In this document: positions 8,249-16,864 of the stretch, one piece after another | Layout: every line of letters starts with the position of its first letter | Position numbering within the stretch: position 1 is the stretch's first letter | NCBI RefSeq assembly: GCF_008923725.1 | Contig: NZ_WBPF01000021.1 | Coordinates: 375,172-439,171, forward strand | Length of the DNA stretch: 64,000 nucleotides | Direction of reading: 5' to 3' | From: Bacillus sp. CH140a_4T | GTDB lineage: Bacteria; Bacillota; Bacilli; Bacillales; Bacillaceae_G | Notes under the pieces: model-generated | Seen by the model: the letters and a program-made list of their open reading frames with translations, nothing else | Database searches by the model: none | Told to the model about the DNA's origin: nothing | Translations under genes and position numbers: made by a program

Positions 8249-10831
8249 CTACTTCAATATATTTTTAAAAAATGTAAATGTATAATCCCCTGATCCTAAA
8301 GCCCTTTCAATGTTATGTTCCGATTTCCAACTTGTTTCGTCCATCCTTAATGTAGCACTCGTATTAGGTGGTATAGAAATATGTAAAAAGGCTTGTTCCT
8401 TTTCTAAACGCCACTCAATCTTAATTTCTCCATAAACTGTTTCACGTTTTACTTTAACCCATTCTAAATTCGAATCAAAATGTGGTTGTACATAAAAATG
8501 TTTATATGCAGGTTTAGCTTCATCCACTTCTAATCCAACAATATATCGGTATATCCATTCAACGATAGAGCCATATGCGTAATGATTGTACGAATTCATA
8601 CTATCATTCCAAAGTGTTCCATCCTCTTTCATGCCATCCCAATGTTCCCAAATCGTTGTGGCACCTTGTTTCACTTGATATAACCATGATGGATAATCTT
8701 CATGAAATAGAAGCTTACAAGCAAGGTCATGACGGTTAAACTTGCTTAATATTAAATTTAAATACGGTGTTCCTATAAAACCAGTTGTTAAATGATTTTT
8801 ACTTTCTTTTAAAAGCTCAATTAAGCGATTAAATACTTTCTCCTTCACATTATCTTTCACTAGTTCAAAAAGAAGTACTAGTATGTGGGCTGTTTGTGTA
8901 TTCGAAATTAACCTACCATTTGGTGTAACGAATTCATTTTGAAACGCTTGAACAATATTTCCATGTAATTCTTTATAAAACGTAGCATCTGTTTTTTCAC
9001 CTAAAATCTCAGCAATTTTTTGTACAAGCGATGTTGAATATGCATAAAAAGCCGTCGCAATAAAATACTTATCTGTTCCGCCTTCATATACATCGGGTTT
9101 CGTATCTAATGCAAGCCAATCCCCTAAATGATAGCCTGTATGCCATAAATACTCGTTCTCACCTTGTGAACGTATGTAATCTATATACTTCTTCATACTG
9201 TCATATTGTTCTTTTAAAATTGATACATCTCCGTAATGCAAATAATGAACCCATGGACATATAATTGCTGCATCGCCCCAACCACCAGAAGTATGTAAAT
9301 CAAAATCCTCTCTTTTCCCAAAAGCATCTGGAATAACTAAAGGCACAGCTCCGTTTTTATTTTGGTCTAATGATAAATCTTGGAGCCACTTTTTAAAGAA
9401 CAATTGTACATTCATAATTTGCGCAGCTGTTCCAATGAACATTTGTGCATCTCCTGTCCATCCAAGTCGATCATCTCGCTGCGGACAATCGGTTGGCACA
9501 TCAAAAAAGTTCCCTCTTTGAGACCATTCCACATTTTGATGAAGTTGATTGATTAATGGATTAGACGTTTCAAATCCAGTCGCTTTTTCCATATCTGTAT
9601 GCAATACAATCCCTTCGAAATCTGCTATTTGAGGCGGCTGGGTTAATCCACTTACCTTCACATACCTAAAGCCTTGATATGTAAAATGAGGTTCAAACGT
9701 TTCCTCCTCTTCTCCTTTTGCTATATACACTATTTTTTGTTTTGCCTTGCGGAGATTTCCAGCGTAAAAACTACCGTCTTTATCCAATATTTCAGCGTGA
9801 TTCAATTCTATCTTTTGGCCACTATAAACATGACGGACTATAAATTGAACCCAACCCACCATATTTTGCCCCATATCAATAAGCCATTCATGATTTGGTA
9901 GTTTTGAAATAGAGATAGGTTTTATAATTAACATTTTACGAATTGATTCATTTTTTTGCGAAACAATTATTTGTTTGGAATGCTCAATTATTTCAACATC
10001 TTCTAGCACTTGTTCACTTTCTTCTAGCCTAGCATCATAAACTTCTCCTTCATAAATTTCTGAGTACAAAATTGGGCTTGAAGTTACCTTCCATGTTTCA
10101 TCCGTTACAATTTTTTCTTTCGTTCCATCTTCATAGGTTATATGTAATTGAGCAATTATTGCTCGTCTTTTCCCATAATAATTACGTACATGATGCACGG
10201 TAATCGGCCCCTTATACCAGCCATTACCTACCAGTACAGAAATATCATTTTGCCCAATTTTTAATACATGCGTTATATCATATGTTTGATACAATACCCT
10301 TTTATCATAACTTGTCCATCCGGGAGTAAAATAGCAATCTCCAATACGTTCTCCATTTATAGAAGCCTTGTATAATCCTAAACTAGTAATATATAAACGT
10401 GCTTTTTTAACTAATTTTTTAATAGAAAATCTTTTTTTAAAGGACATAACTTGCGTGCACTCTTTTTTCGCAGCAATCCAATTTCCGCTCCAGTTATCTT
10501 GCCCTTGTAATCCAGTCTCCCAAAATGCAACTTTAGACCAAGATGATTCTTCTCCGTAATTATCCCATACCTTTACCCGGTAAAAATAACGCGTCTCTGC
10601 TTTATATGAAAATGAATTGACTGGTACATGTATACTTTGATCTGTTTCTACTTTTTGCGAATCAAACATTATAATCTCAAAATCTCTATCCTTCGCAACC
10701 TGCAATTGATAAGCAATTTGTTTTACATTTCGGTTCCTCGACTCAAGCTGCCAACTCGTTTTCACAACTTTTGAATCCATACCTATCGGATTTTTTTTAT
10801 TATCGCAAAGCACTCTCTTTATTGTTAGCAC
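8249..10831 (-). CDS. alpha-L-rhamnosidase, glycoside hydrolase family 78
   Basis: GH78 enzymes release terminal L-rhamnose from plant glycosides and polysaccharides by an inverting mechanism. The 860-residue protein has the family domain order: an N-terminal fibronectin-like domain (to about 110), the Bac_rhamnosid_N beta-sandwich (about 130-300), a second beta domain, the six-hairpin catalytic domain and a C-terminal beta-sandwich. TDCPQRDDRLGWTGDAQ and TTIWEHWDGM are signature segments. There is no signal peptide, so it probably acts on imported oligosaccharides. The start is GTG at 10831 with GGTGA upstream. The usual DER motif reads DDR here, a Glu to Asp change at or near the general acid. 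No transporter or regulator for rhamnosides is adjacent. Confidence 0.9.
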   Translation of the reverse strand: MLTIKRVLCDNKKNPIGMDSKVVKTSWQLESRNRNVKQIAYQLQVAKDRDFEIIMFDSQKVETDQSIHVPVNSFSYKAETRYFYRVKVWDNYGEESSWSKVAFWETGLQGQDNWSGNWIAAKKECTQVMSFKKRFSIKKLVKKARLYITSLGLYKASINGERIGDCYFTPGWTSYDKRVLYQTYDITHVLKIGQNDISVLVGNGWYKGPITVHHVRNYYGKRRAIIAQLHITYEDGTKEKIVTDETWKVTSSPILYSEIYEGEVYDARLEESEQVLEDVEIIEHSKQIIVSQKNESIRKMLIIKPISISKLPNHEWLIDMGQNMVGWVQFIVRHVYSGQKIELNHAEILDKDGSFYAGNLRKAKQKIVYIAKGEEEETFEPHFTYQGFRYVKVSGLTQPPQIADFEGIVLHTDMEKATGFETSNPLINQLHQNVEWSQRGNFFDVPTDCPQRDDRLGWTGDAQMFIGTAAQIMNVQLFFKKWLQDLSLDQNKNGAVPLVIPDAFGKREDFDLHTSGGWGDAAIICPWVHYLHYGDVSILKEQYDSMKKYIDYIRSQGENEYLWHTGYHLGDWLALDTKPDVYEGGTDKYFIATAFYAYSTSLVQKIAEILGEKTDATFYKELHGNIVQAFQNEFVTPNGRLISNTQTAHILVLLFELVKDNVKEKVFNRLIELLKESKNHLTTGFIGTPYLNLILSKFNRHDLACKLLFHEDYPSWLYQVKQGATTIWEHWDGMKEDGTLWNDSMNSYNHYAYGSIVEWIYRYIVGLEVDEAKPAYKHFYVQPHFDSNLEWVKVKRETVYGEIKIEWRLEKEQAFLHISIPPNTSATLRMDETSWKSEHNIERALGSGDYTFTFFKNILK

Positions 10832-11015
10832 ACTTCTTCACCATCTCTTCTAAATCTTAATTTAAATTAATTATAATAAAAATAAAATTCTAAATAAATA
10901 ATAATTTCATTCATTCTTACAAAATTATTAACTTTCCATATTTAAAAAGGTTTTTATTTTCTATTACCGAAAGTATAGTGCGGTAGAACAAAATTTATAT
11001 TTGGAGGTTAGAAGT

Positions 11016-12473
11016 ATGTCTAAAATTGAAACTCCTGTTATGACTTCTTTACAAACAACGGTTGAAAAAATGATGAAGGATTTACATGTTCCTGGTGCTG
11101 CTGTAGCTATTATAAAAGACGGTGAAGTTATTATTTCAGAAGGTTTCGGCTATCGTAATATAGAGACAAAAGAGGCTGTTACACCGAATACTCGGTTCGC
11201 AATTGGTTCCTCAACGAAAGCTTTTGGCACTCTTTCATTAAGTTTATTAGCACAGCAACAAAAATTTAATTGGGATAGTCCTGTCCAGACTTATATACCT
11301 AACTTCTCTTTATCTGAACTACTTGCTAGCTCACAAGTTACAGGACGAGACTTAGCTTCTCATCGCACTGGGGTAAGTCGTCATGATGCTCTTTGGTACA
11401 GCTCTTCTTTAACTCGAAAAGATTTAGTAGAAAAAATTAAACATTTATCACTTGATGCTCCGTTCCGTACAGCATTCCTTTATAACAACTTAATGTATGC
11501 AACAATGAGTTATATTGTAGAAAACATTACGAATCAAACGTGGGAACAATACGTTACAGAGCATATTTTAGATCCTTTAAATATGGATCAAACAAACTTC
11601 TCTGTTACAGATTCACAAACTACAGATGATTACGCTTTACCTTACGTTGAAAAGGAAGGTGAAATTAAAGAAGTTCCATTCCGTAACATCGATACAGTTG
11701 GCGCTGCTGGGTGTATTAATTCTACAATTAAAGATATGGCAAATTGGGTACTTCTTCACTTAAACAAAGGGAAATTTGGAGATCACGAGCTAATCTCTCC
11801 TGAATTATTACAACAATTGTTTACACCACATAATTCCATTCCAGATCAACCAGTTTTATCACTTCCTGAATCTCCATTAAATAGTTACGGTCTTGGTTGG
11901 TTTATAAGCGCTTATCGTGGTAAAAAGGTGATTCATCATGGCGGTAATATTGATGGATTTTCAGCGCTTGTTTCATTCATGCCAAATGAAAATGTGGGTC
12001 TTGTTATATTAACGAATGCTGGAGGTACATTACTTCCTACTTATCTCGCTAATCAAATTTATGACGAACTACTTGAATTAGAATCCATTGATTGGCATAA
12101 ACGTGCCGTAGAAGATACTGAAAAAATGAAGGAAATGATGAAAGAAGCGACTGAATCACTTCCTGAACAAATTCAAGGAACTACACCTTCTCACAAGGTA
12201 GAAGATTATACTGGTACTTTTGAACATCCTGCTTATGGGACATTACAAGTATACAAACGAGATGATTCGTTATATGTACAATTTATGGAGATGGATATTC
12301 AATTAGCGCATCATCATTACGACATCTTCTCTGCTAAAGTTGACTTATTCCAAATGAAAATGAATTTATTATTCGCTTATGAAATGAATGTGAATGGTGA
12401 ATTCCCATCTCTTCAGTTACATGTGCCAACTATGTTAAGTACGCAGCCACTTGCATTTAAGAAAATTAAATAA
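11016..12473 (+). CDS. serine hydrolase of the class C beta-lactamase fold with C-terminal DUF3471-like domain
   Basis: The 485-residue protein starts at ATG 11016, directly after a TTGGAGG ribosome site; the upstream TTG is part of that site. The N-terminal 370 residues have the class C beta-lactamase / esterase EstB fold with SSTK in IGSSTKAFG (nucleophile Ser and Lys), YNN (YxN motif) and HHGGNIDG (third motif). The final 100 residues look like the DUF3471 beta-barrel found in such hydrolases. No signal peptide is seen, so it is probably cytoplasmic; esterase or D-amino-peptidase activity is as likely as beta-lactam hydrolysis. The upstream region contains a spaced inverted repeat TACCG-N11-CGGTA (10965-10985) that could be an operator. 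Confidence 0.85.
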   Translation: MSKIETPVMTSLQTTVEKMMKDLHVPGAAVAIIKDGEVIISEGFGYRNIETKEAVTPNTRFAIGSSTKAFGTLSLSLLAQQQKFNWDSPVQTYIPNFSLSELLASSQVTGRDLASHRTGVSRHDALWYSSSLTRKDLVEKIKHLSLDAPFRTAFLYNNLMYATMSYIVENITNQTWEQYVTEHILDPLNMDQTNFSVTDSQTTDDYALPYVEKEGEIKEVPFRNIDTVGAAGCINSTIKDMANWVLLHLNKGKFGDHELISPELLQQLFTPHNSIPDQPVLSLPESPLNSYGLGWFISAYRGKKVIHHGGNIDGFSALVSFMPNENVGLVILTNAGGTLLPTYLANQIYDELLELESIDWHKRAVEDTEKMKEMMKEATESLPEQIQGTTPSHKVEDYTGTFEHPAYGTLQVYKRDDSLYVQFMEMDIQLAHHHYDIFSAKVDLFQMKMNLLFAYEMNVNGEFPSLQLHVPTMLSTQPLAFKKIK

Positions 12474-12480
12474 ATTTTTA

Positions 12481-12512
12481 ATAGAGGGATGATAACACAT
12501 CCCTCTATTTCC
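12481..12512 (+). terminator. terminator of the class C hydrolase gene
   Basis: ATAGAGGGATG and CATCCCTCTAT form a perfect 11-bp stem right after the stop codon, followed by a modest T-rich stretch. Confidence 0.75.
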
Positions 12513-12600
12513 CTTTAAATTATCCATCTCAAAAAAGGATAATACGTAAAAGATACAGAATTCTATTATTCAGCTAATTAAATTATCAGGAGGAAAAGCT

Positions 12601-13884
12601 GTGTACACAGAAATTTTTAAAGAAATTGTTTCGATTACTCATCACGATTATTCAGGCTGTTTAGATAAGGAAGGATGGGACGATCCTGTTACTTATTTAC
12701 AGACAGTTGAGAAACTAGAGAAACTTGGAGAACTAACACCCGTACAATTTACTGAAATTGTATGGGATTACTTACTAGACTTTAAAGATAATCATATGTT
12801 TTTCAAAATGTACTCTAACAATCAACCTCTTAACAGTGTTGGATTCCAAGTGAAAAGATACGAAGACCGCCTATATATTACATCCACTTCACATGAAGTA
12901 AGAGTGAAAAAAGGACAGTCTATTCTTGCAATAGATCATATGAAAATTCCTGAGCTATTAATAAAATATAAAAAGTATTTAAACGAAACTTCATATGAAC
13001 GCGAAAAATGGGATTATGTTTTATTAAAATCATCCAATTGTACACTTATAGATGAAGATGGATTGACGCAAACAATTACTTTACAAAAGTATAAACAAAA
13101 TGAATACACGCCTATTTATTCATTTAAACAGCATAATAAAGATACACTTTTAATTACTTTGACGGACTTCACAAATGCTGAAGCTATTAATAAATTATTA
13201 GACTCACATAAAGATGAGCTTAATACTTTTCCAAACTTAATAATAGATGTGCGTTTGAATCGTGGCGGGAGCGATGATGCATTTTTTAAATTACTTCCTT
13301 ACATATTCGAAGACAAAGAGATTTCCCTTTTCGATTCTTCAGATACAATGCAATTAAATCATACAGAACGAAACTTTCAATTACGTATGAAAGACATCGA
13401 AATGGAAGATTATGATTCTTTAGACGAACTTTCCAAAATATATACAGATATATTTATTCAAGATTTAAAAAAGAATTATAAAAAAGGTTTCGTTACATTT
13501 AATCCTTCTGAATTACCAAAAGAACTCCAATCATTAACAATACACGGAAGAAAATCACCTACTAGAGTAGTGATATTAACAGATGTTACATGCGGAAGTT
13601 CTGGTGATTCTTTTGTAGAAGTTGTAAAAAAATCATTGAAAGTAAAAGTAATAGGTCGTCCTACTGCTGGCTTAAATGATTATTCTAATTTAGCGGTAAT
13701 GGAATGGGCAGATACATTCGCTCTTTACTACCCTACTTCACGGCTTTCTATTATAGATAAAGGCGAAGGAATGTCCGGAATTGGCATACAACCGCATATA
13801 CATATCCCGTGGACTCCGGAACATATACAAGAAGATGTAGATTTAAAGTTAGCATTACAACTACTTCAAAACGAAGAATGGTAA
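12601..13884 (+). CDS. S41 family peptidase
   Basis: The 427-residue protein starts at GTG 12601 with AGGAGG nine bases upstream. The C-terminal half is a tail-specific protease (S41) domain: IDVRLNRGGSDDAF is the strand and oxyanion segment, and TCGSSGDSF contains the presumed nucleophile Ser, with PTAGLNDYSN downstream. The N-terminal half resembles the helical domain of S41 hydrolases of the IRBP/C-terminal processing type. No signal peptide or PDZ domain is evident, so its substrate and compartment are unknown. It follows the class C hydrolase on the same strand after a terminator, and ends at a bidirectional terminator. Confidence 0.83.
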   Translation: MYTEIFKEIVSITHHDYSGCLDKEGWDDPVTYLQTVEKLEKLGELTPVQFTEIVWDYLLDFKDNHMFFKMYSNNQPLNSVGFQVKRYEDRLYITSTSHEVRVKKGQSILAIDHMKIPELLIKYKKYLNETSYEREKWDYVLLKSSNCTLIDEDGLTQTITLQKYKQNEYTPIYSFKQHNKDTLLITLTDFTNAEAINKLLDSHKDELNTFPNLIIDVRLNRGGSDDAFFKLLPYIFEDKEISLFDSSDTMQLNHTERNFQLRMKDIEMEDYDSLDELSKIYTDIFIQDLKKNYKKGFVTFNPSELPKELQSLTIHGRKSPTRVVILTDVTCGSSGDSFVEVVKKSLKVKVIGRPTAGLNDYSNLAVMEWADTFALYYPTSRLSIIDKGEGMSGIGIQPHIHIPWTPEHIQEDVDLKLALQLLQNEEW

Positions 13885-13885
13885 A

Positions 13886-13924
13886 TAAAAAAGGTAGATG
13901 TGAATCACACCTACCTTTTTTTAT
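13886..13924. terminator. bidirectional terminator between the S41 peptidase and the phosphotransferase
   Basis: AAAAAAGGTAG and CTACCTTTTTTT flank a short loop with a nearly complementary inner stem; A-runs and T-runs on both sides suit both converging genes. Confidence 0.8.
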
Positions 13925-14853
13925 TTCATGTCAATCTTTTCTGGTTGAAACCAGATTGGCTTCGATAGCTCAAAGTCCTTATGATCCTCTAAAACGATAG
14001 TAAGGCGTTCTAACGTATCATCTAACATGTGCGGTGCTGCTCGTAATGACCAGACAACTGATGAGAAAACTGTCATGCCAACGTATACCGCGTATAATCT
14101 CCAAAACTCCTCTGGTATTCTCCCATTAAAGTATCCTTCTATTTGTCCGATTGAATACGGAATACTAATATCCCTTGCAAATAGTGCAATTTTTACGAAA
14201 TCATGAAGTGGGTCGCCCCAGTCGTAGCCATTGAAATCAACTACACCTACATATTTCGCATCACGTACAATTATATTCTCTAAATGAAAATCATCGTGTT
14301 GAAATCGATTTGGGCGGTTCTTTACATATATTTCATTTTCATCTATAAACTTAATGATTTTATCATCATTTTTTATTTTTATTCCACATGTTTTATATGC
14401 CTCTACATATTTTTGATGTTTTTTCATTGCTCTTTCATACCAAGGAAGTATATCCTTAGGAGCTTCATATGTATGCATTTTCGCTAAATCTTTTCCTGCC
14501 TCTATACCAATTGCATATTGTTCTTTTGGTGAATACGTAGGCAATAGCTTCTTCGCATCTTCTCCTTCTATATATGAAAAAATACCATAGCATAAATCTT
14601 CTTCTTCCAATAAACCCATCTCAATTGGTTTTTGAGCTTGCACACTACGGTTTTGCATTTCATTTAAAATTTGAAACTCTATTTTCTTTCTTTCGTACTC
14701 TTTTATATCGCCCGTCCGCAATAAATATTTTTCATTATTTGCATTCGTAATGATATATTTCTTATCAGGTGAGAAACCTTTAGAAATTTCTTCAATATTT
14801 GCTGCATCTTTGATTATTTGTATATTGTTTTGCCATGTTGTAATTGTTTTCAT
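13921..14853 (-). CDS. APH-family phosphotransferase
   Basis: The 310-residue protein has the aminoglycoside-phosphotransferase/choline-kinase fold. The catalytic loop is FQHDDFHLENI (residues about 184-194, canonical HxDxxxxN) and the magnesium-binding segment is VVDFNGYDWGDP, followed by the helix with FVKIALFARDI. The family phosphorylates hydroxyls of aminoglycosides, macrolides, choline, homoserine or sugars; the substrate here cannot be inferred. It is the last gene of a three-gene operon with a VOC protein (11-base gap) and a HAD hydrolase. That grouping could suit self-defence or small-molecule modification, but this is speculation. Confidence 0.82.
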   Translation of the reverse strand: MKTITTWQNNIQIIKDAANIEEISKGFSPDKKYIITNANNEKYLLRTGDIKEYERKKIEFQILNEMQNRSVQAQKPIEMGLLEEEDLCYGIFSYIEGEDAKKLLPTYSPKEQYAIGIEAGKDLAKMHTYEAPKDILPWYERAMKKHQKYVEAYKTCGIKIKNDDKIIKFIDENEIYVKNRPNRFQHDDFHLENIIVRDAKYVGVVDFNGYDWGDPLHDFVKIALFARDISIPYSIGQIEGYFNGRIPEEFWRLYAVYVGMTVFSSVVWSLRAAPHMLDDTLERLTIVLEDHKDFELSKPIWFQPEKIDMK

Positions 14854-14864
14854 GTATATTCCCC

Positions 14865-15251
14865 TTACATTTCTACATTTGGTGTATACGCTACTTCTAT
14901 AATAAATCCATTCGGATCGTAAAAATCAATTGTATAATAACCTTCCGAATAATGATTCATTTCAATTGGACCACGTATTATCTTTATTTTCGTACTAGAA
15001 AGAAACTCTGCTACCTCATCAACTACTTCTCTTTTAATAGCTTGGTAACAAATATGTCTAGGACCTAACGTCCTTACGATTTCCTCGTCTACCTCCTTAA
15101 AATATATTTCACTTTCTCCCGTACTATATGATACTTCATTTAACTTTTTCCATCCAATTATGGAAAACAACATATCGTAAAAAGAAATGGATTCCTCTAT
15201 ATTCGCTACCCAAAATTCAATATGATGAATACCTGCTCGAAGTGTATTCAT
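14865..15251 (-). CDS. VOC (glyoxalase/bleomycin-resistance) family protein
   Basis: The 128-residue protein shows the paired beta-alpha-beta-beta-beta modules of the vicinal oxygen chelate fold. Likely metal ligands are His in GIHHIEFWV (strand 1), His in LGPRHICYQ (start of module 2), and Glu in FIIEVAYTP (last strand), with DPNGFIIEV as the typical closing motif. VOC members include glyoxalase I, fosfomycin- and bleomycin-resistance proteins and dioxygenases; the substrate is not known. Its ATG lies directly after the stop of the HAD gene, and the phosphotransferase follows after 11 bases, so the three are co-transcribed. Confidence 0.85.
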   Translation of the reverse strand: MNTLRAGIHHIEFWVANIEESISFYDMLFSIIGWKKLNEVSYSTGESEIYFKEVDEEIVRTLGPRHICYQAIKREVVDEVAEFLSSTKIKIIRGPIEMNHYSEGYYTIDFYDPNGFIIEVAYTPNVEM

Positions 15252-15252
15252 A

Positions 15253-15888
15253 TTAAGAATATGCCCCTTGTACTACTTGCACAATTTCCATCGGTGTATG
15301 AACCATATAATTTGGTGCATCTTTTTTCACTGTTTCAATGACATCATACCCCCAAGATACCCAAATCACATTCACCCCAGCCTTTTTACACGCTGCTACG
15401 TCTCTCTGTTCGTCACCAACGTATAACATTTCTTTCTCTGTTATCTTTTTGGATTTTAAAAACCTCTTTATCATTTTATCTTTCCCAAACAAATTTTTTG
15501 AACAATACACTTCTTGAATATTTTCTATATCATTATTGTGTAAAAATGCTCGAATATGCTCTTCTGAGTTAGAAGATATAACGGCAATTCCGTAGCCTTT
15601 TTTATGTAGTTCATCTAATACATCCTTCATCCCATGGAACAAAACGAGATCTTTTATAGCAGGTTGATACAATTTATAAAATTCTAGTGCTAATATTGGT
15701 AGTTTATACAGTGGTACATCGAGTTGTTTACATCGCTCTGACATCGTTAATTTACGTAAATACTCAATTTCTTCTTCTCTTACCGTTTTATACCCGTGCT
15801 TTTCAGCAAGCTGATTATAAATTGGTACAAATATATTTTGTGAATCTACTAATGTGCTATCAAAGTCAAAAACAATATACTTTTTCAT
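15253..15888 (-). CDS. HAD family hydrolase
   Basis: The 211-residue protein begins MKKYIVFDFDSTLVDS from the ATG at 15888, which has GGGAG seven bases upstream; an ATG two codons earlier is the alternative. The HAD motifs are visible: DFDST (motif I nucleophile Asp), VISSNSEEH (motif II), a Lys near KDKMIKRF (motif III) and VGDEQRDVAACKKAG (motif IV). The alpha-helical cap between motifs I and II marks a subclass I phosphatase, similar to phosphoglycolate phosphatases. It is the first gene of the HAD-VOC-phosphotransferase operon. The natural substrate is unknown. Confidence 0.87.
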   Translation of the reverse strand: MKKYIVFDFDSTLVDSQNIFVPIYNQLAEKHGYKTVREEEIEYLRKLTMSERCKQLDVPLYKLPILALEFYKLYQPAIKDLVLFHGMKDVLDELHKKGYGIAVISSNSEEHIRAFLHNNDIENIQEVYCSKNLFGKDKMIKRFLKSKKITEKEMLYVGDEQRDVAACKKAGVNVIWVSWGYDVIETVKKDAPNYMVHTPMEIVQVVQGAYS

Positions 15889-15964
15889 TCCCATACTCCC
15901 TTTGCTTCTTTTTTCTAAACCTATTTTATTCAACAATATAGTTGTCTTCCCCTTCTATAAGCAT

Positions 15965-15996
15965 AAAAAAGAACAAGATTTTCTCTTGTTCTTTTT
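15965..15996 (-). terminator. terminator of ypjP
   Basis: AAAGAACAAGA and TCTTGTTCTTT form a perfect stem directly beyond the stop of the YpjP-like gene, with a T-run on the complement. Confidence 0.85.
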
Positions 15997-16582
15997 AAGA
16001 AAGCCACTTTGGCGGTACATTCGTATTCCAATAAATATTTCCTAACTCATGATGCCCTGAGTACCCATCATCAAAACGGTGATAGTGGAAATTAAAATAG
16101 TAACCATCTTGCGGTGGATGATCTCTTCTTACATGAAATCGTAATAAATCATTTCCTGATTTCGTGTCATAAACGTGAAAAATCTTTTCGTTATTTCCAC
16201 CAGCTGGTCTTTGAGAAATCGCTAATGATTGCAGCGAATCTTCTGGTACATCATTGGCAAGCTCAGCAATTGCCTCTTCAATTTTCGGTAATATTACATC
16301 TTTAAACTCATCTTCAATTACTGGACCAATTTTAGTGCCAAACTTTTGCATCGACTGCTTCTCTGCTTCTAGCATTGCATAAGTAATAAAAGTATCGGTG
16401 GTTAACCTGTCATTCGTTTCTTCATATGTATAGGACGTACTCTCCAAATTTTGTTGCCCAGCTGTACTCGTAGGCTTGTCCGCAGCTTTGGCATTATCAA
16501 GCAATATGGAAGGAGGCGTCACTAAACCAAATGTAAATACGGTAATTAATGCAACTAAGGTTTTTCTAAACCAATTTGGCAT
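15995..16582 (-). CDS. ypjP: YpjP-like secreted protein
   Basis: The 195-residue protein starts at ATG 16582 behind GGGAGGG. An N-terminal signal peptide (Arg/Lys, then LVALITVFTFGL) ends around the AKA sequence near residue 33, so the mature part is probably exported. The C-terminal half, with RFHVRRDHPPQDGYYFNF and GYSGHHELGNIYW, is rich in aromatic and His residues and matches the YpjP family of Bacillus as I remember it; the function is unknown. In B. subtilis ypjP sits beside the thymidylate synthase and DHFR genes, consistent with thyA-dfrA lying about 8 kb away here. Confidence 0.8.
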   Translation of the reverse strand: MPNWFRKTLVALITVFTFGLVTPPSILLDNAKAADKPTSTAGQQNLESTSYTYEETNDRLTTDTFITYAMLEAEKQSMQKFGTKIGPVIEDEFKDVILPKIEEAIAELANDVPEDSLQSLAISQRPAGGNNEKIFHVYDTKSGNDLLRFHVRRDHPPQDGYYFNFHYHRFDDGYSGHHELGNIYWNTNVPPKWLS

Positions 16583-16703
16583 TTATGTTCCCTCCCTTTC
16601 ACTCATTATATTTTATATAACGGTTGTTTCTTCTATTATACAAAATGATTGTAATTTTTGCACTTTACAATTTTGTTAACGTTCACATATTTTTCACTTG
16701 AAT

Positions 16704-16723
16704 ATGAAATTGTAAGATTTCAT
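16704..16723 (+). promoter_or_regulatory. inverted repeat in the promoter region of the 25-residue peptide gene
   Basis: ATGAAAT-N6-ATTTCAT lies between a possible -35 (TTGAAT, 16699-16704) and a possible -10 (TACAAT, 16723-16728). The 18-19 base spacing is slightly long, as in promoters that need an activator or are repressed through the spacer. Confidence 0.4.
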
Positions 16724-16759
16724 ACAATATAAGTACAACAACAATGAGGAGGCAATCAG

Positions 16760-16837
16760 ATGACTTTAGATGTCATGTATTCCGCCGCAAGCATACTCGT
16801 TTTAGTATATTTTCTTTATCAATGTGTAGCAGATTAA
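16760..16837 (+). CDS. 25-residue hydrophobic membrane peptide
   Basis: An ATG preceded by GAGGAGG at seven bases starts a 25-codon frame: MTLDVMYSAASILVLVYF followed by LYQCVAD and a TAA. The peptide is a single hydrophobic helix with an acidic residue at each end and one Cys. It has its own upstream promoter-like region and a terminator that begins at its stop codon, so it looks like a real single-gene unit. It is of KdpF size and vaguely similar in character, but no kdpABC genes are near, so I do not give it that name. Confidence 0.65.
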   Translation: MTLDVMYSAASILVLVYFLYQCVAD

Positions 16838-16864
16838 AAAAAGAGCCATTTTTCGGCTCTTTTT
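16836..16864. terminator. bidirectional terminator between the small peptide and the EcsB-like permease
   Basis: AAAAAGAGCC and GGCTCTTTTT form the stem; the plus-strand side overlaps the stop codon of the small peptide gene and the minus-strand side the end of the permease. Confidence 0.88.

Noticed and set aside
11001-11015. TTG at 11001 as start of the class C hydrolase
   Set aside because: That TTG is part of the TTGGAGG ribosome site of the ATG at 11016.
16760-16837. Naming the 25-residue peptide KdpF
   Set aside because: No kdpABC genes are nearby and similarity is only of general character.
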